NCBI GenBank assembly: GCA_934655935.1
Contig: CAKUHJ010000009.1
Location: 1-24,685 of the forward strand
Length of the DNA stretch: 24,685 nt
Reading direction: 5' to 3'
From: an uncultured Oscillospiraceae bacterium
Lineage (GTDB): Bacteria; Bacillota; Clostridia; Oscillospirales; Oscillospiraceae
A model generated the notes under the pieces. The model had not been told where the DNA came from. It searched no databases and worked only from the letters and a program-made list of their open reading frames with translations. The translations under genes were made by a program, and so were the position numbers. This document shows, piece after piece, positions 1 through 7,197 of the stretch (position 1 is the first letter of the stretch; each line of letters opens with the position of its first letter).

Positions 1-53
1 CAAACATTTCATTGGTTTGCATTTTGGTTTTTCTTCCAGCGCTTGAAAACAGT

Positions 54-104
54 CGGACACCCTGCCTTTTTGTCCATTTTACGAAAGGCAGGGTGTCCGT
101 TTTT
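54..104 (+). terminator. Terminator-like perfect hairpin
   Basis: A perfect 16-bp inverted repeat (arms 54-69 and 84-99, left arm CGGACACCCTGCCTTT) encloses a 14-nt loop and is followed by a T run at 100-104. This is the form of a Rho-independent terminator for a rightward gene ending left of the window. It lies immediately before the ATG at 106 of the integrase remnant, so it may also insulate that gene. The stem is directly visible; its function is inferred. Confidence 0.6.
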
Positions 105-105
105 C

Positions 106-313
106 ATGTCCAGAAAACAATTATTTAGACAGCCCAACAACCAGACTGTCGCGGAGATTTTTGAACGCTTCGTTGCGTCGCAAACCGCAAAAGGGGTCAG
201 CGATAAAACCATTCAGAACTACTATTCCCATCTTCATTCGCTCCAAAAGCATTTGGATTTCTCCGCCCCGCTCGCTACACTGACAAAAGAGGATTTAGAC
301 AATACTGTCGTTT
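106..313 (+). pseudogene. Truncated tyrosine recombinase (integrase) N-terminus
   Basis: The frame from ATG 106 encodes about 69 residues resembling the N-terminal SAM-like (core-binding) domain of phage/ICE tyrosine recombinases: a helix of the type AEIFERFVASQTAKGVSDKT, followed by IQNYYSHLHSLQKHLD and a TKEDLD motif. Homology appears to stop near 313, where the sequence passes into an unrelated remnant on the other strand. The frame runs on to a stop at 370-372 through that foreign sequence. The catalytic domain (R, H-x-x-R, H, Y) is absent, so the product cannot recombine DNA. It is probably the relic of an integrated element. An upstream TTG at 43 also opens this frame, but it falls before the hairpin and is less likely. 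Confidence 0.6.
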
Positions 314-482
314 CCGTTCCGGTGAACATATGGAATACCTCGGCTGGTGGGCGTTCAGGTCAATGCGCTTGAACGCTTCCGCGCCCTCTCTTGGCTCTGG
401 ATAGACAGTGATATGCTCCATACGGTCAACGCGGAAATGGCGGAACTTCTCGCCGTCGTAGGCATTCGATCCGTTTTTCCAT
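313..482 (-). pseudogene. Remnant of a WYL-domain transcriptional regulator
   Basis: Read on the minus strand, this stretch encodes a segment ending a WYL-type sensor domain: YDGEKFRHFRVDRMEHITV, then a PEPREGAEAFKRIDLNA-like stretch. The pattern of F-R-H-(F/Y)-R-(V/L)-D-R-M followed by an F-L-x-A-Y motif is typical of WYL regulators (YafY/DeoR-like). After DLNA the reading frame must slip to recover TSR and then slip again to recover VFHMFTG, which matches the expected V-F-x-M-F-x-G ending. Two slips and the absence of the N-terminal HTH mark it as a decayed fragment. Its 3' end abuts the broken integrase on the opposite strand, so the junction at about 313 is a rearrangement point. Confidence 0.5.
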
Positions 483-787
483 GTGTATTGGGACTATAGC
501 GGTTCAGGAACAGCGACGATATCCACTATAAATCAAACGAATAGTCATTTCGAAAATGTTTCAATCAAGCTGCGAGTTTCGATGAGTATACACTCGACGT
601 GGGACGAAGAAGCAAATCAATACGATTGTAGAGTGGTCGGAGTTTTCATATTCTCTTTTGCTCTTGGATGATAAAAAGATGATGCAGGGTGTTCGATGCT
701 GCGGACAGGAACATCCAGATTCCAAAACGCCGGTGCTTTCAAGCAGTGAGACAGCCCCTTTTTAATAGCCGCGCCTCAGACCGCGTT
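483..787. other. Unassigned AT-rich sequence, probably degenerate
   Basis: No gene can be supported here. A 62-codon frame (483-671, plus) and a second frame from about 586 (ending near 765) show no recognisable domain, no ribosome site and poor codon usage. The stretch is visibly AT-richer than the metabolic genes to its right. At 747-763 there is an isolated TGAGACAGCCCC followed by five T, which looks like the right arm and T-tract of a terminator whose left arm is missing. No convincing terminator for the leftward icd gene was found. Confidence 0.4.
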
Positions 788-2014
788 CTAGGCGGGGGCG
801 GCGAGAAGCGCCTCCAGGCGCGCGCGGATGAGCGCCATCAGCCTGCCGTTTTCCGGCATCTCGCGGAGCTCAGAGGGCGCGCACAGGTGCGCCAGGTCCT
901 CGCTCAGATACCCTTCTTCGAATACGTCGACGCCGGCCCGGCCCAGGCAATCTGCAAAGTGCGTCAGCGCGTGATTGCCGTCCAGCTCGCCGCGCTTATG
1001 CAGCGCGCCTGCCCAGGCTGCGATGGTTGCAAGGGGATTGGTGGAGACGGGCGTTCCCTCCCGCCACCTGCGGTAATGGTCGACGACGGTGCCGTGCGCA
1101 GCCTCATATTCAAAGTTCCCCTCCGGCGAGACAAGGACGCTCGTCATCATCGGCAGGCTCCCGGAGGCGGCGGCGATGAGATCGCTCATCACGTCTCCGT
1201 CGTAGTTCTTGCAGGCCCAGATCATGCCGCCCTCAGAGCGGATGACCTTGGCGGCTGCGTCGTCAATGAGCGCGTAGCGGTAATGAAGCCCTTCCTTTTC
1301 AAACGCTTCCCGGAATTCCTCGTCGAAAACCTTCTGGAACAGGAGCTTGAAGGTCTGGTCGTAGTCCTTGGAGATGGTGTCCTTGGTGGAAAACCAGACG
1401 TTCTGCCGCACGTTCAGCGCGTAGGTGAAGCAGCAGCGGGCAAAGGAGAGAATCGACGCGTCGCGGTTGTGCATGGCCTGCAGGACGCCGGGACCCTTGA
1501 AGTCGAAAACCGTCTGCCGGGAGGTTTCGGCGCCCGTTTCGTCGGTAAAGACAAGCTCTGCCTTTCCGGGGCCGGGCACGCGGTACTCCACGGCCTTGTA
1601 AATGTCGCCGTAGGCGTGGCGGGCAATGGTGATGGGCTTTTTCCAGCAGGAAACGACGGGCCGGACGCGGGAAATCAGGATCGGGGTGCGGAAAACGGTG
1701 CCGTCCAGCGCGGCGCGGATGGTCGCGTTCGGGGATTTCCAGAGCTTTTTCAGCCCGTATTCCTCCTGCCGCTGGAGATTTGGCGTAATGGTCGCGCATT
1801 TGACGCCGACGTGCAGCCGCCGGATGGCCTCGGCCGCCTGCAGCGTCACGGCGTCCTCCGTCCGGTCGCGGTTCTGGATGGAAAGGTCGTAGTATTCGCT
1901 GTTGAGCTCCACAAAGGGGAGAATCAGCTCGTCCTTGATCATGCCCCAGAGGACGTGTGTCATTTCGTCGCCGTCGAGCTCTGCGATGGCGTTGGGCATT
2001 TTGATTTTATCCAT
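788..2014 (-). CDS. icd: Isocitrate dehydrogenase (NADP-type family, subfamily II)
   Basis: The 408-residue product matches the homodimeric (eukaryote-like) isocitrate dehydrogenases in length and motif order. Near the N-terminus are ELDGDEMT and KCATITPN. Next come SPNATIRA and GTVFRTPI (isocitrate-binding Ser and Arg), ARHAYGDIY (the Arg corresponding to human IDH1 Arg132), FSTKDTI (catalytic Lys) and YDGDVMSD (metal-binding Asp). EAAHGTV and STNP follow in the cofactor region. It oxidises isocitrate to 2-oxoglutarate and CO2 in the cytoplasm. Its ATG lies inside the last codons of the upstream hydratase (ATGGATAA overlap), so the two are probably translationally coupled. Oddity: the usual HGTVTRHYR is HGTVVDHYR, with Asp312 where NADP enzymes carry an Arg that contacts the 2'-phosphate, so NAD use is possible. 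Function is secure; the cofactor is not. Confidence 0.95.
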   Translation of the reverse strand: MDKIKMPNAIAELDGDEMTHVLWGMIKDELILPFVELNSEYYDLSIQNRDRTEDAVTLQAAEAIRRLHVGVKCATITPNLQRQEEYGLKKLWKSPNATIRAALDGTVFRTPILISRVRPVVSCWKKPITIARHAYGDIYKAVEYRVPGPGKAELVFTDETGAETSRQTVFDFKGPGVLQAMHNRDASILSFARCCFTYALNVRQNVWFSTKDTISKDYDQTFKLLFQKVFDEEFREAFEKEGLHYRYALIDDAAAKVIRSEGGMIWACKNYDGDVMSDLIAAASGSLPMMTSVLVSPEGNFEYEAAHGTVVDHYRRWREGTPVSTNPLATIAAWAGALHKRGELDGNHALTHFADCLGRAGVDVFEEGYLSEDLAHLCAPSELREMPENGRLMALIRARLEALLAAPA

Positions 2015-4265
2015 GGCGGTTCTCCTTCCGCTGCGCGGCGTAGTGGTTCATGAGGCAGCCGCACAGCAGCAGCTCCCGCTCCTCCGCGGAGGTATTTTTC
2101 AAGTACAGGGTCAGGGCCTCCTCACGGCCGTCCGCGTGCAGCACGCGCGCCGGGAAGCGCTCGTCTCCGGCGGCCAGCTTCCTGCGGACGTCCGGCACGT
2201 AAACAAATTCGCCGGGGGCGGCGGTAAACGCCGCGTCCTTGTCCAGCGTGAACGGAAGCATGCCCCAGTTGACGCAGTTGGAGCGGTAGCGCTTGGTTGC
2301 AAATTCATAGCAGATGTTGGCGCAGCCGCCCAGCACCCGCTGGCAGGAGGCCGCCTGCTCGCGCGCGGAGCCGTCGCCGGGCTTGTTGGCGAAGACGACG
2401 GAGCCGAGCTGCAGCGTGTTTGCATCGCATCCGGAAAGTCCGAGACCGGCAAGCGCGGCCTGCAGCGCGGGCGGAAGCTCGCCGGCGGCGCGCGCCTGCT
2501 CCAGCGCCTGCGTGGCTTTGGCGCGCGCGACATACGCCGGGTCCCGCCGGGACAGAGCGAACGTCGCAAGCTTCAGGGGGTTGGAGCGGTAGGACGAGGT
2601 TTCGCCCGAGGGGATCAGCTCGTCCGTCGTGGTGACGGGGTCGCGCAGCACGGAGGCGACCTGCAGCAGAAGATTCTCGCCCAGCGGCGGAATTTTCGGC
2701 CACTCGGTGATATTCGGGCCGAATTTCAGCTCGTGCTCCGGCTGCGGATGGCCGGCGCCGAAGTAGACGCGCCTGCGGTAGACCTCGGCGTCAAATACAC
2801 GCGCGGCAGGCGCGGGCTCGTCGTAGGCAATCTCCGCTGCGGAGGTCAGCACGCCGTGGTTTCTGGCCGTGGCGGCAATGGAGCGCGCGTCCATCAGGAT
2901 GACGCCTGCCAGCTGGCCGTTTCCGGGCTTGGAGCCCTCGCGGTTCGGGAAATTGCGCGTGGTATGCCGGATGGAGAGGGCGTTGTTGGCCGGGACGTCT
3001 CCTGCGCCGAAGCACGGACCGCAGAAGCAGGGCTTGAAGAGCGCGCCCGCCTCCAGCAGCTTCTGCTGCACGCCGTTTCGGATCAGCTCCAGATTGACGG
3101 GAACGGACGGCGGATAAACCGACAGGGAAAAATCGCCGCAGCCGACGTCGAAGCCGTCCAGAATGGCAGAAGCCTGTGCGATATTGTCATACATGCCGCC
3201 GGAGCAGCCGGCGATGACGCCCTGGTCGACGTGAAGCCGGCCGTCAATGATCTTGTCGGTCAGATGAAGAGAAGCCTTGCCGCCGAACTGCTCGGCGGCG
3301 CGCAGCTCCACCGCGCGCAGATAATCGCCCGGAGCTGCAATCAGCTCCCGCAGCGGCACGGCCTCGGACGGGTGGAAGGGGAGGGCCGCCATCGTCTCGA
3401 GGCTGGAAAGGTCCAGCTCGATGCACGCGTCATAATACGCGCCCTCCTGCGTGCGCAGGGCGCGGTAGCTCTCGGGCCGGCCGTGGACGGCAAGGTATTC
3501 CTCCACCGCCTCGTCGGTCTCCCAGATGGAGCTGAGGCAGGCGGTTTCCGTTGTCATGACGTCGACGCCGATGCGGAAGTCCATGGGAAGCTTCCGCACG
3601 CCGGGGCCCGCGAACTCCAGAATCGTATTTTTGACAAAGCCGTTTTTGTAGGTTGCGCCGCACAGGGCGATGGCGGCGTCGTGCGGGCCCACGCCGTGCG
3701 GGACCTCGCCGGTCAGCCAGACGAGCACAACCTGGGGCCTTGAAATATCGTAGGTGTTCTGCAGCAGCTGCTTGACCAGCTCCGGCCCGCCCTCGCCGAC
3801 GCCCATCGCGCCCAGCGCGCCGTAGCGGGTGTGGCTGTCCGAGCCCAGGAGCATTTTGCCGCAGCCGGCCATCATCTCGCGCGCGTACTGGTGGATGACG
3901 GCCTGATTGGCCGGGACATAGTCCCCGCCGTATTTGATGGCGGCGGACAGGCCGAAGACATGATCGTCCTCGTTGATGGTTCCGCCCACGGCGCAGAGAC
4001 TGTTGTGGCAGTTGGTCAGCGTGTAGGGCAGGGGAAAGCGCGTAAGGCCGCTGGCCCGCGCGGTCTGGATAATGCCGACGTAGGTGATATCGTGGGAGAT
4101 CAGACCGTCGAAGCTCAGGTGGAGCTGCCCGTCCGGGGCCGGGTGATTGTGCGCGGAGAGAATTTTCCAGGCGATGGTCTTTTCGCGCGCGCCCTCCGGC
4201 GCGGCGCAGGCCGCAATGGGCCTCCCGCCCCGAAGCAGCACGCCGCCGTCATGTAATCGGATCAT
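2007..4265 (-). CDS. Aconitase-family hydratase (probable aconitate hydratase)
   Basis: The 752-residue protein has the full aconitase layout. It shows a GSDSHTRYGALGAMGVGEGG motif in the first third. A Cys in AGCSGGMYDN stands in place of the usual GSCTN, and two Cys lie in FCGPCFG, giving three cluster cysteines for a [4Fe-4S] centre. TTRNFPNREGS follows. In the C-terminal swivel domain are an SSYRSNP motif and a GDGSAREQAA motif. It should interconvert citrate and isocitrate, and the neighbours (citrate synthase and isocitrate dehydrogenase) support this. The start at 4265 is preferred: GGAAAGGA lies about 8-10 bases upstream, while the longer frame's ATG at 4337 is upstream of the predicted transcription start (about 4321). 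It overlaps icd by 8 bp. Related clostridial proteins are often labelled only 'hydratase', so the exact substrate is inferred. Confidence 0.88.
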   Translation of the reverse strand: MIRLHDGGVLLRGGRPIAACAAPEGAREKTIAWKILSAHNHPAPDGQLHLSFDGLISHDITYVGIIQTARASGLTRFPLPYTLTNCHNSLCAVGGTINEDDHVFGLSAAIKYGGDYVPANQAVIHQYAREMMAGCGKMLLGSDSHTRYGALGAMGVGEGGPELVKQLLQNTYDISRPQVVLVWLTGEVPHGVGPHDAAIALCGATYKNGFVKNTILEFAGPGVRKLPMDFRIGVDVMTTETACLSSIWETDEAVEEYLAVHGRPESYRALRTQEGAYYDACIELDLSSLETMAALPFHPSEAVPLRELIAAPGDYLRAVELRAAEQFGGKASLHLTDKIIDGRLHVDQGVIAGCSGGMYDNIAQASAILDGFDVGCGDFSLSVYPPSVPVNLELIRNGVQQKLLEAGALFKPCFCGPCFGAGDVPANNALSIRHTTRNFPNREGSKPGNGQLAGVILMDARSIAATARNHGVLTSAAEIAYDEPAPAARVFDAEVYRRRVYFGAGHPQPEHELKFGPNITEWPKIPPLGENLLLQVASVLRDPVTTTDELIPSGETSSYRSNPLKLATFALSRRDPAYVARAKATQALEQARAAGELPPALQAALAGLGLSGCDANTLQLGSVVFANKPGDGSAREQAASCQRVLGGCANICYEFATKRYRSNCVNWGMLPFTLDKDAAFTAAPGEFVYVPDVRRKLAAGDERFPARVLHADGREEALTLYLKNTSAEERELLLCGCLMNHYAAQRKENRHG

Positions 4266-4327
4266 GGTGTGACGTCCTTTCCTGCTGGATGCGCCGGGCA
4301 GGCGCGCCCGGCGGTTTTCTTGGAACC

Positions 4328-4356
4328 AGTATAGCAAGAGATTGGAAAGAATGCAA
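4328..4356 (-). promoter_or_regulatory. Sigma-70-type promoter of the hydratase-icd operon
   Basis: On the minus strand TTGCAT (4351-4356) and TATACT (4328-4333) are separated by exactly 17 bp. Transcription would start near 4321, giving a leader of about 56 nt before the ATG at 4265. It mirrors the citrate synthase promoter, which uses the same -35 hexamer. Confidence 0.8.
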
Positions 4357-4363
4357 GCCGAAA

Positions 4364-4474
4364 TGAAATTTTTTATAAAATTCCTGCAAAATGAATTCGC
4401 GCTTCACAAAAAAACAGGGGAATATTTCACGTTTATTTTGAAAAACTAAGATGTGGTGAAATTTTTAAAATTAG
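4364..4474. promoter_or_regulatory. Paired AT-rich boxes between divergent promoters
   Basis: Two similar AT-rich elements occur, TGAAATTTTTTATAAAATTC (4364-4383) and TGAAATTTTTAAAATTAG (4457-4474). Each sits just upstream of one of the two -35 boxes. An inverted ATTTCAC (4424-4430) / GTGAAAT (4456-4462) pair lies between. They could be UP elements for RNA polymerase or binding sites of a shared regulator of citrate/2-oxoglutarate genes. Similarity and position are visible; function is inference. Confidence 0.4.
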
Positions 4475-4477
4475 TTC

Positions 4478-4506
4478 TTGCATTTTTGCCCGGCCGCCGT
4501 TATAAT
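4478..4506 (+). promoter_or_regulatory. Sigma-70-type promoter of citrate synthase
   Basis: TTGCAT (4478-4483), a 17-bp spacer and a consensus TATAAT (4501-4506) precede the citrate synthase ATG at 4557. The transcript would begin near 4513 and carry the ribosome site AAGGAG (4543-4548). Confidence 0.85.
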
Positions 4507-4556
4507 GGGCCCAACATAAAGGCCGCTCCGGCGGCAGAGCAGAAGGAGACGGAACG

Positions 4557-5936
4557 ATGGAACATACAGCTGCAATCCCCGGCGCGGAGGCCACGCTCAG
4601 CGCGCTTGTGCGCAAGGAATATCAGATTCCGGATTCCTATTATTTCGGCGAGGTCAAGCGCGGCCTTCGCAACAGCGACGGCACGGGCGTTCTCATCGGC
4701 GTGACCAAGGTCGGCAGCGTCCAGGGCTATCTGATTGAGGACGGCCGCCGCGTCCCGATGCCGGGCAAGCTCTACTACCGGGGCATCGATCTGAATGAAA
4801 TTGTCGAGGCGCACCGTAAAAGCAACACCTTCGGCTATGAGGAGGTTGCGTATCTGCTTCTGATGGGCCATTTGCCGACGCAGCCGGAGCTTACCTATTT
4901 CAATGATATCATGTGCCGGGCCAGAAAGCTCCCGGACGGCTTTACCGAGGGGATGATCATGCGCCACCCCAGCCGGGATATCATGAACGATCTGGCAAGA
5001 AGCGTGCTGCTGCTGTACTCCTACGATGAAAATCCGGACGATACGTCGGCGGAAAACCTTCTGATGCAGTCCATCCGGCTCATCGGCTCCTTCCCGGCGA
5101 TCGTGGCCAACGCCTACGCGGTGAACCGGCATTATTTTGACGGCGAGTCCCTGCACATCCATTACCCCAGCGCGGAGCTCAGCGCGGCGGAGAACTTCCT
5201 GCGCATGATCCGGCCCGACGCGAGCTATACGGAGGAAGAGGCGCACCTGCTGGACATGATGATGATGATCCACGCCGAGCACGGCGGCGGCAACAACTCC
5301 ACGTTTGTCTGCCGCGCGCTTTCCTCCAGCGGAACGGATACCTACAGCGCGATTGCGGGCGCGGTCGGCTCGCTCAAGGGCCCGCTGCACGGCGGCGCGA
5401 ACGCGAAGGTCATGCAGATGTTCCGCGATGTGAAGGCGCATGTCTCCCCGGCGGACGACGGCTCCATCCGGGATTATCTGGTTAAAATCCTGAACCGCGA
5501 GGCGGGCGACCGCTCCGGAAAAATCTACGGCCTGGGCCACGCGGTCTACACGCTTTCGGACCCGCGCGCGGTGCTGCTGAAAAAATATGCGGGGCACCTG
5601 GCGGAGCTGAAGGGCTTTTCGGAGGATTTTGCGCTTCTGGAAAAGGTGGAGACGCTCGGCGCGGAGCTTCTGCAGCAGAGGCGGCGCACGGACGAGCCCA
5701 TCTGCGCGAACGTCGATATGTATTCCGGCCTCGTCTACCATATGCTGGGCATCCCGCAGGAGGTCTTCACGCCGCTGTTTGCAACCGCGCGGATTGCCGG
5801 CTGGTGCGCCAACCGCATGGAGGAGGTGCTGACCGGCAAGCGGATTATGCGCCCGGCCTACCGCGCGGTCACGATTCACAACCATTATCTTCCCATGCAG
5901 GACCGGCAGGCGCATATGGAGCTGCCGGAGGCCTGA
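4557..5936 (+). CDS. gltA: Citrate synthase
   Basis: The 459-residue protein condenses oxaloacetate and acetyl-CoA to citrate. Catalytic residues are in place: His242 in HAEHGGGNNSTF, His278 in GPLHGGANAK and Asp387 in NVDMYSGLVYH. A substrate-binding GLGHAVYTLSDPRA segment and the C-terminal FTPLFATARIAGWCAN block are also present. The GKLYYRGIDL motif lies near residue 75. The length is at the upper end for bacterial enzymes, as in other clostridial citrate synthases. The ATG is supported by AAGGAG 8 bases upstream and the promoter above. The gene diverges from hydratase-icd, so the three genes cover oxaloacetate to 2-oxoglutarate, probably mainly for glutamate synthesis in an anaerobe. The symbol follows common bacterial usage (citZ in Bacillus). 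Confidence 0.96.
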   Translation: MEHTAAIPGAEATLSALVRKEYQIPDSYYFGEVKRGLRNSDGTGVLIGVTKVGSVQGYLIEDGRRVPMPGKLYYRGIDLNEIVEAHRKSNTFGYEEVAYLLLMGHLPTQPELTYFNDIMCRARKLPDGFTEGMIMRHPSRDIMNDLARSVLLLYSYDENPDDTSAENLLMQSIRLIGSFPAIVANAYAVNRHYFDGESLHIHYPSAELSAAENFLRMIRPDASYTEEEAHLLDMMMMIHAEHGGGNNSTFVCRALSSSGTDTYSAIAGAVGSLKGPLHGGANAKVMQMFRDVKAHVSPADDGSIRDYLVKILNREAGDRSGKIYGLGHAVYTLSDPRAVLLKKYAGHLAELKGFSEDFALLEKVETLGAELLQQRRRTDEPICANVDMYSGLVYHMLGIPQEVFTPLFATARIAGWCANRMEEVLTGKRIMRPAYRAVTIHNHYLPMQDRQAHMELPEA

Positions 5937-5967
5937 GTGCCGGGTTCCTGAAAAATCAAAAAACCAT

Positions 5968-6004
5968 TTCCGTGCGGGCTGGCCGGCCCGCACGGAATTT
6001 TTTT
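5968..6004 (+). terminator. Rho-independent terminator of citrate synthase
   Basis: A 12-bp GC-rich perfect stem (5968-5979 with 5986-5997; arm TTCCGTGCGGGC) has a 6-nt loop and is followed by seven T (5998-6004). It lies 31 bases after the citrate synthase stop and separates it from spoIVB. Confidence 0.93.
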
Positions 6005-6124
6005 GCAAGCCAGAATTCTCCAAGGCAAATCGACTGAATTTTACATGCGCGCCGCAGGAGTCGTTTTTCAAATCCGGGTCATATTAAATGCAGCGAATCA
6101 ATTTTTGAGCACGGAGGAGATGAC

Positions 6125-7108
6125 ATGCGCATGCAAAGAAAACTTGCCGGGCTTCGCCGCGCGGCGGCGGCCGCCCTGCTGGCGGCGCTGCTGACGGTTT
6201 CCGCCGCCGCGGCCCTGCCGGAAAAGCTGATCCCGGGCGGAAACGCCGTGGGCATTCAGCTCTGCGCGCAGGGCCTGATGGTGACGGAGGTAGAGGCGGG
6301 CTCGTGCGCGGCGCGGGCCGGAATCAAAAAAGGAGATATCCTGCTCTGCGCGAACGGCAAAGCGCTCGACGGGATCGAGCCGCTTCTTGCCGAGCTTCAG
6401 GCGGAGGGCGCGCTGGAGCTGCGCATCCGCCGCGCGGAGCAGGAAAAGGCCCTCTCGCTTCAGCCTGAACGGAAGCAGGGACGGGCGCACCTGGGGCTGA
6501 CGCTGCGGCAGAGCGTGGCCGGCATCGGCACGCTGACCTATTATAATCCGCAGGACGGGAGCTTCGGCGCGCTCGGCCACGGCGTGAACGACCAGAGCTC
6601 GCTGCGGCTGCTGCCGATCGCCTCCGGGCGGCTGATTCCGGCGGGCGTGCAGGAGGTCAAGAAGGGCGCGCGCGGCGCGCCGGGCGAGCTGCACGGCGTT
6701 TTTGAGCCGGGGCAGACGCTTGGAAGCGTGGAAAAGAACACCGATTTTGGAATTTTCGGCACGCTCTGCGCGCCGCCGGCCGGCGCGGCGCTTCCCGTTG
6801 CGGCGGCGGAGGAGGTGCAGCCGGGCCCGGCGCTCATCTACGCCAATGTGGACGGCACGCAGGTGCAGGCCTTCACAGTGGAGCTTGAGCGCGTGGAGGA
6901 AAAGGCGGAAAACGGGCGGAATCTGCTGCTGCGCGTGACGGACCCTGCGCTTCTGAAGCGGACGGGCGGCATCGTCCAGGGAATGTCGGGAAGCCCCATC
7001 GTGCAGAACGGGCGATTGGTGGGTGCGGTGACCCATGTGCTGGTCAACCAGCCGGAGCGGGGCTACGGCGTCCTGATACAGACCATGCTGCAGGCGGCGG
7101 AGGACTGA
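6125..7108 (+). CDS. spoIVB: SpoIVB peptidase (S55 family)
   Basis: A 327-residue secreted or membrane-tethered serine protease. In sporulation it is made in the forespore, crosses into the intermembrane space and cleaves SpoIVFA, which releases pro-sigma-K processing in the mother cell. Visible features are a basic N-terminus with a hydrophobic Ala/Leu segment (about residues 11-30), a PDZ domain (about 40-110; ARAGIKKGDILL), and an S55 catalytic set: His152 in GALGHGV, Asp273 in VTDPALL and Ser288 in GMSGSPI. The Asp-to-Ser spacing of 15 residues equals that of Bacillus SpoIVB. It is about 100 residues shorter than the Bacillus protein. GGAGG (6113-6117) supports ATG 6125; ATG 6131 is an alternative. 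The usual neighbours recN and spo0A are not seen here. No confident promoter was found; CATATTA at 6080-6086 resembles a sigma-G -10 but lacks a matching -35. Confidence 0.92.
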   Translation: MRMQRKLAGLRRAAAAALLAALLTVSAAAALPEKLIPGGNAVGIQLCAQGLMVTEVEAGSCAARAGIKKGDILLCANGKALDGIEPLLAELQAEGALELRIRRAEQEKALSLQPERKQGRAHLGLTLRQSVAGIGTLTYYNPQDGSFGALGHGVNDQSSLRLLPIASGRLIPAGVQEVKKGARGAPGELHGVFEPGQTLGSVEKNTDFGIFGTLCAPPAGAALPVAAAEEVQPGPALIYANVDGTQVQAFTVELERVEEKAENGRNLLLRVTDPALLKRTGGIVQGMSGSPIVQNGRLVGAVTHVLVNQPERGYGVLIQTMLQAAED

Positions 7109-7115
7109 GTCCGGT

Positions 7116-7144
7116 TTGACTTTTTCCTTTTTCCGGGTTAAAAT
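7116..7144 (+). promoter_or_regulatory. Promoter of the MATE transporter gene
   Basis: TTGACT (7116-7121), a 17-bp spacer and TAAAAT (7139-7144) lie in the gap after spoIVB. Transcription would begin near 7151. The MATE gene therefore has its own promoter instead of depending on spoIVB read-through. Confidence 0.75.
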
Positions 7145-7197
7145 CAGAAAAAAGCCGGAAAAGAGGAACGCTCGTGCAGGTAAAAGGAGTCGACAGC

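Noticed and set aside
483..671. 62-codon plus-strand frame
   Set aside because: It has no ribosome site, no recognisable domain and lies in a decayed AT-rich segment.
689..3743. Long plus-strand frames (454 and 613 codons) over icd and the hydratase
   Set aside because: They mirror the true minus-strand genes, have no ribosome sites, and encode low-complexity Arg/Gly/Ala-rich sequence without motifs.
4500..6071. 523-codon minus-strand frame over citrate synthase
   Set aside because: It is a shadow of the well-supported citrate synthase gene and even spans its promoter and terminator.
6057..6086. Sigma-G promoter for spoIVB
   Set aside because: A CATATTA -10-like element exists, but the expected -35 position reads GGAGTC, unlike the consensus, so it is not listed as a feature.
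7174..7197. Upstream GTG start for the MATE transporter
   Set aside because: GTG 7198 has AAAGGAG at ideal spacing and fits the family N-terminus; the upstream codon lies close to the predicted transcription start.
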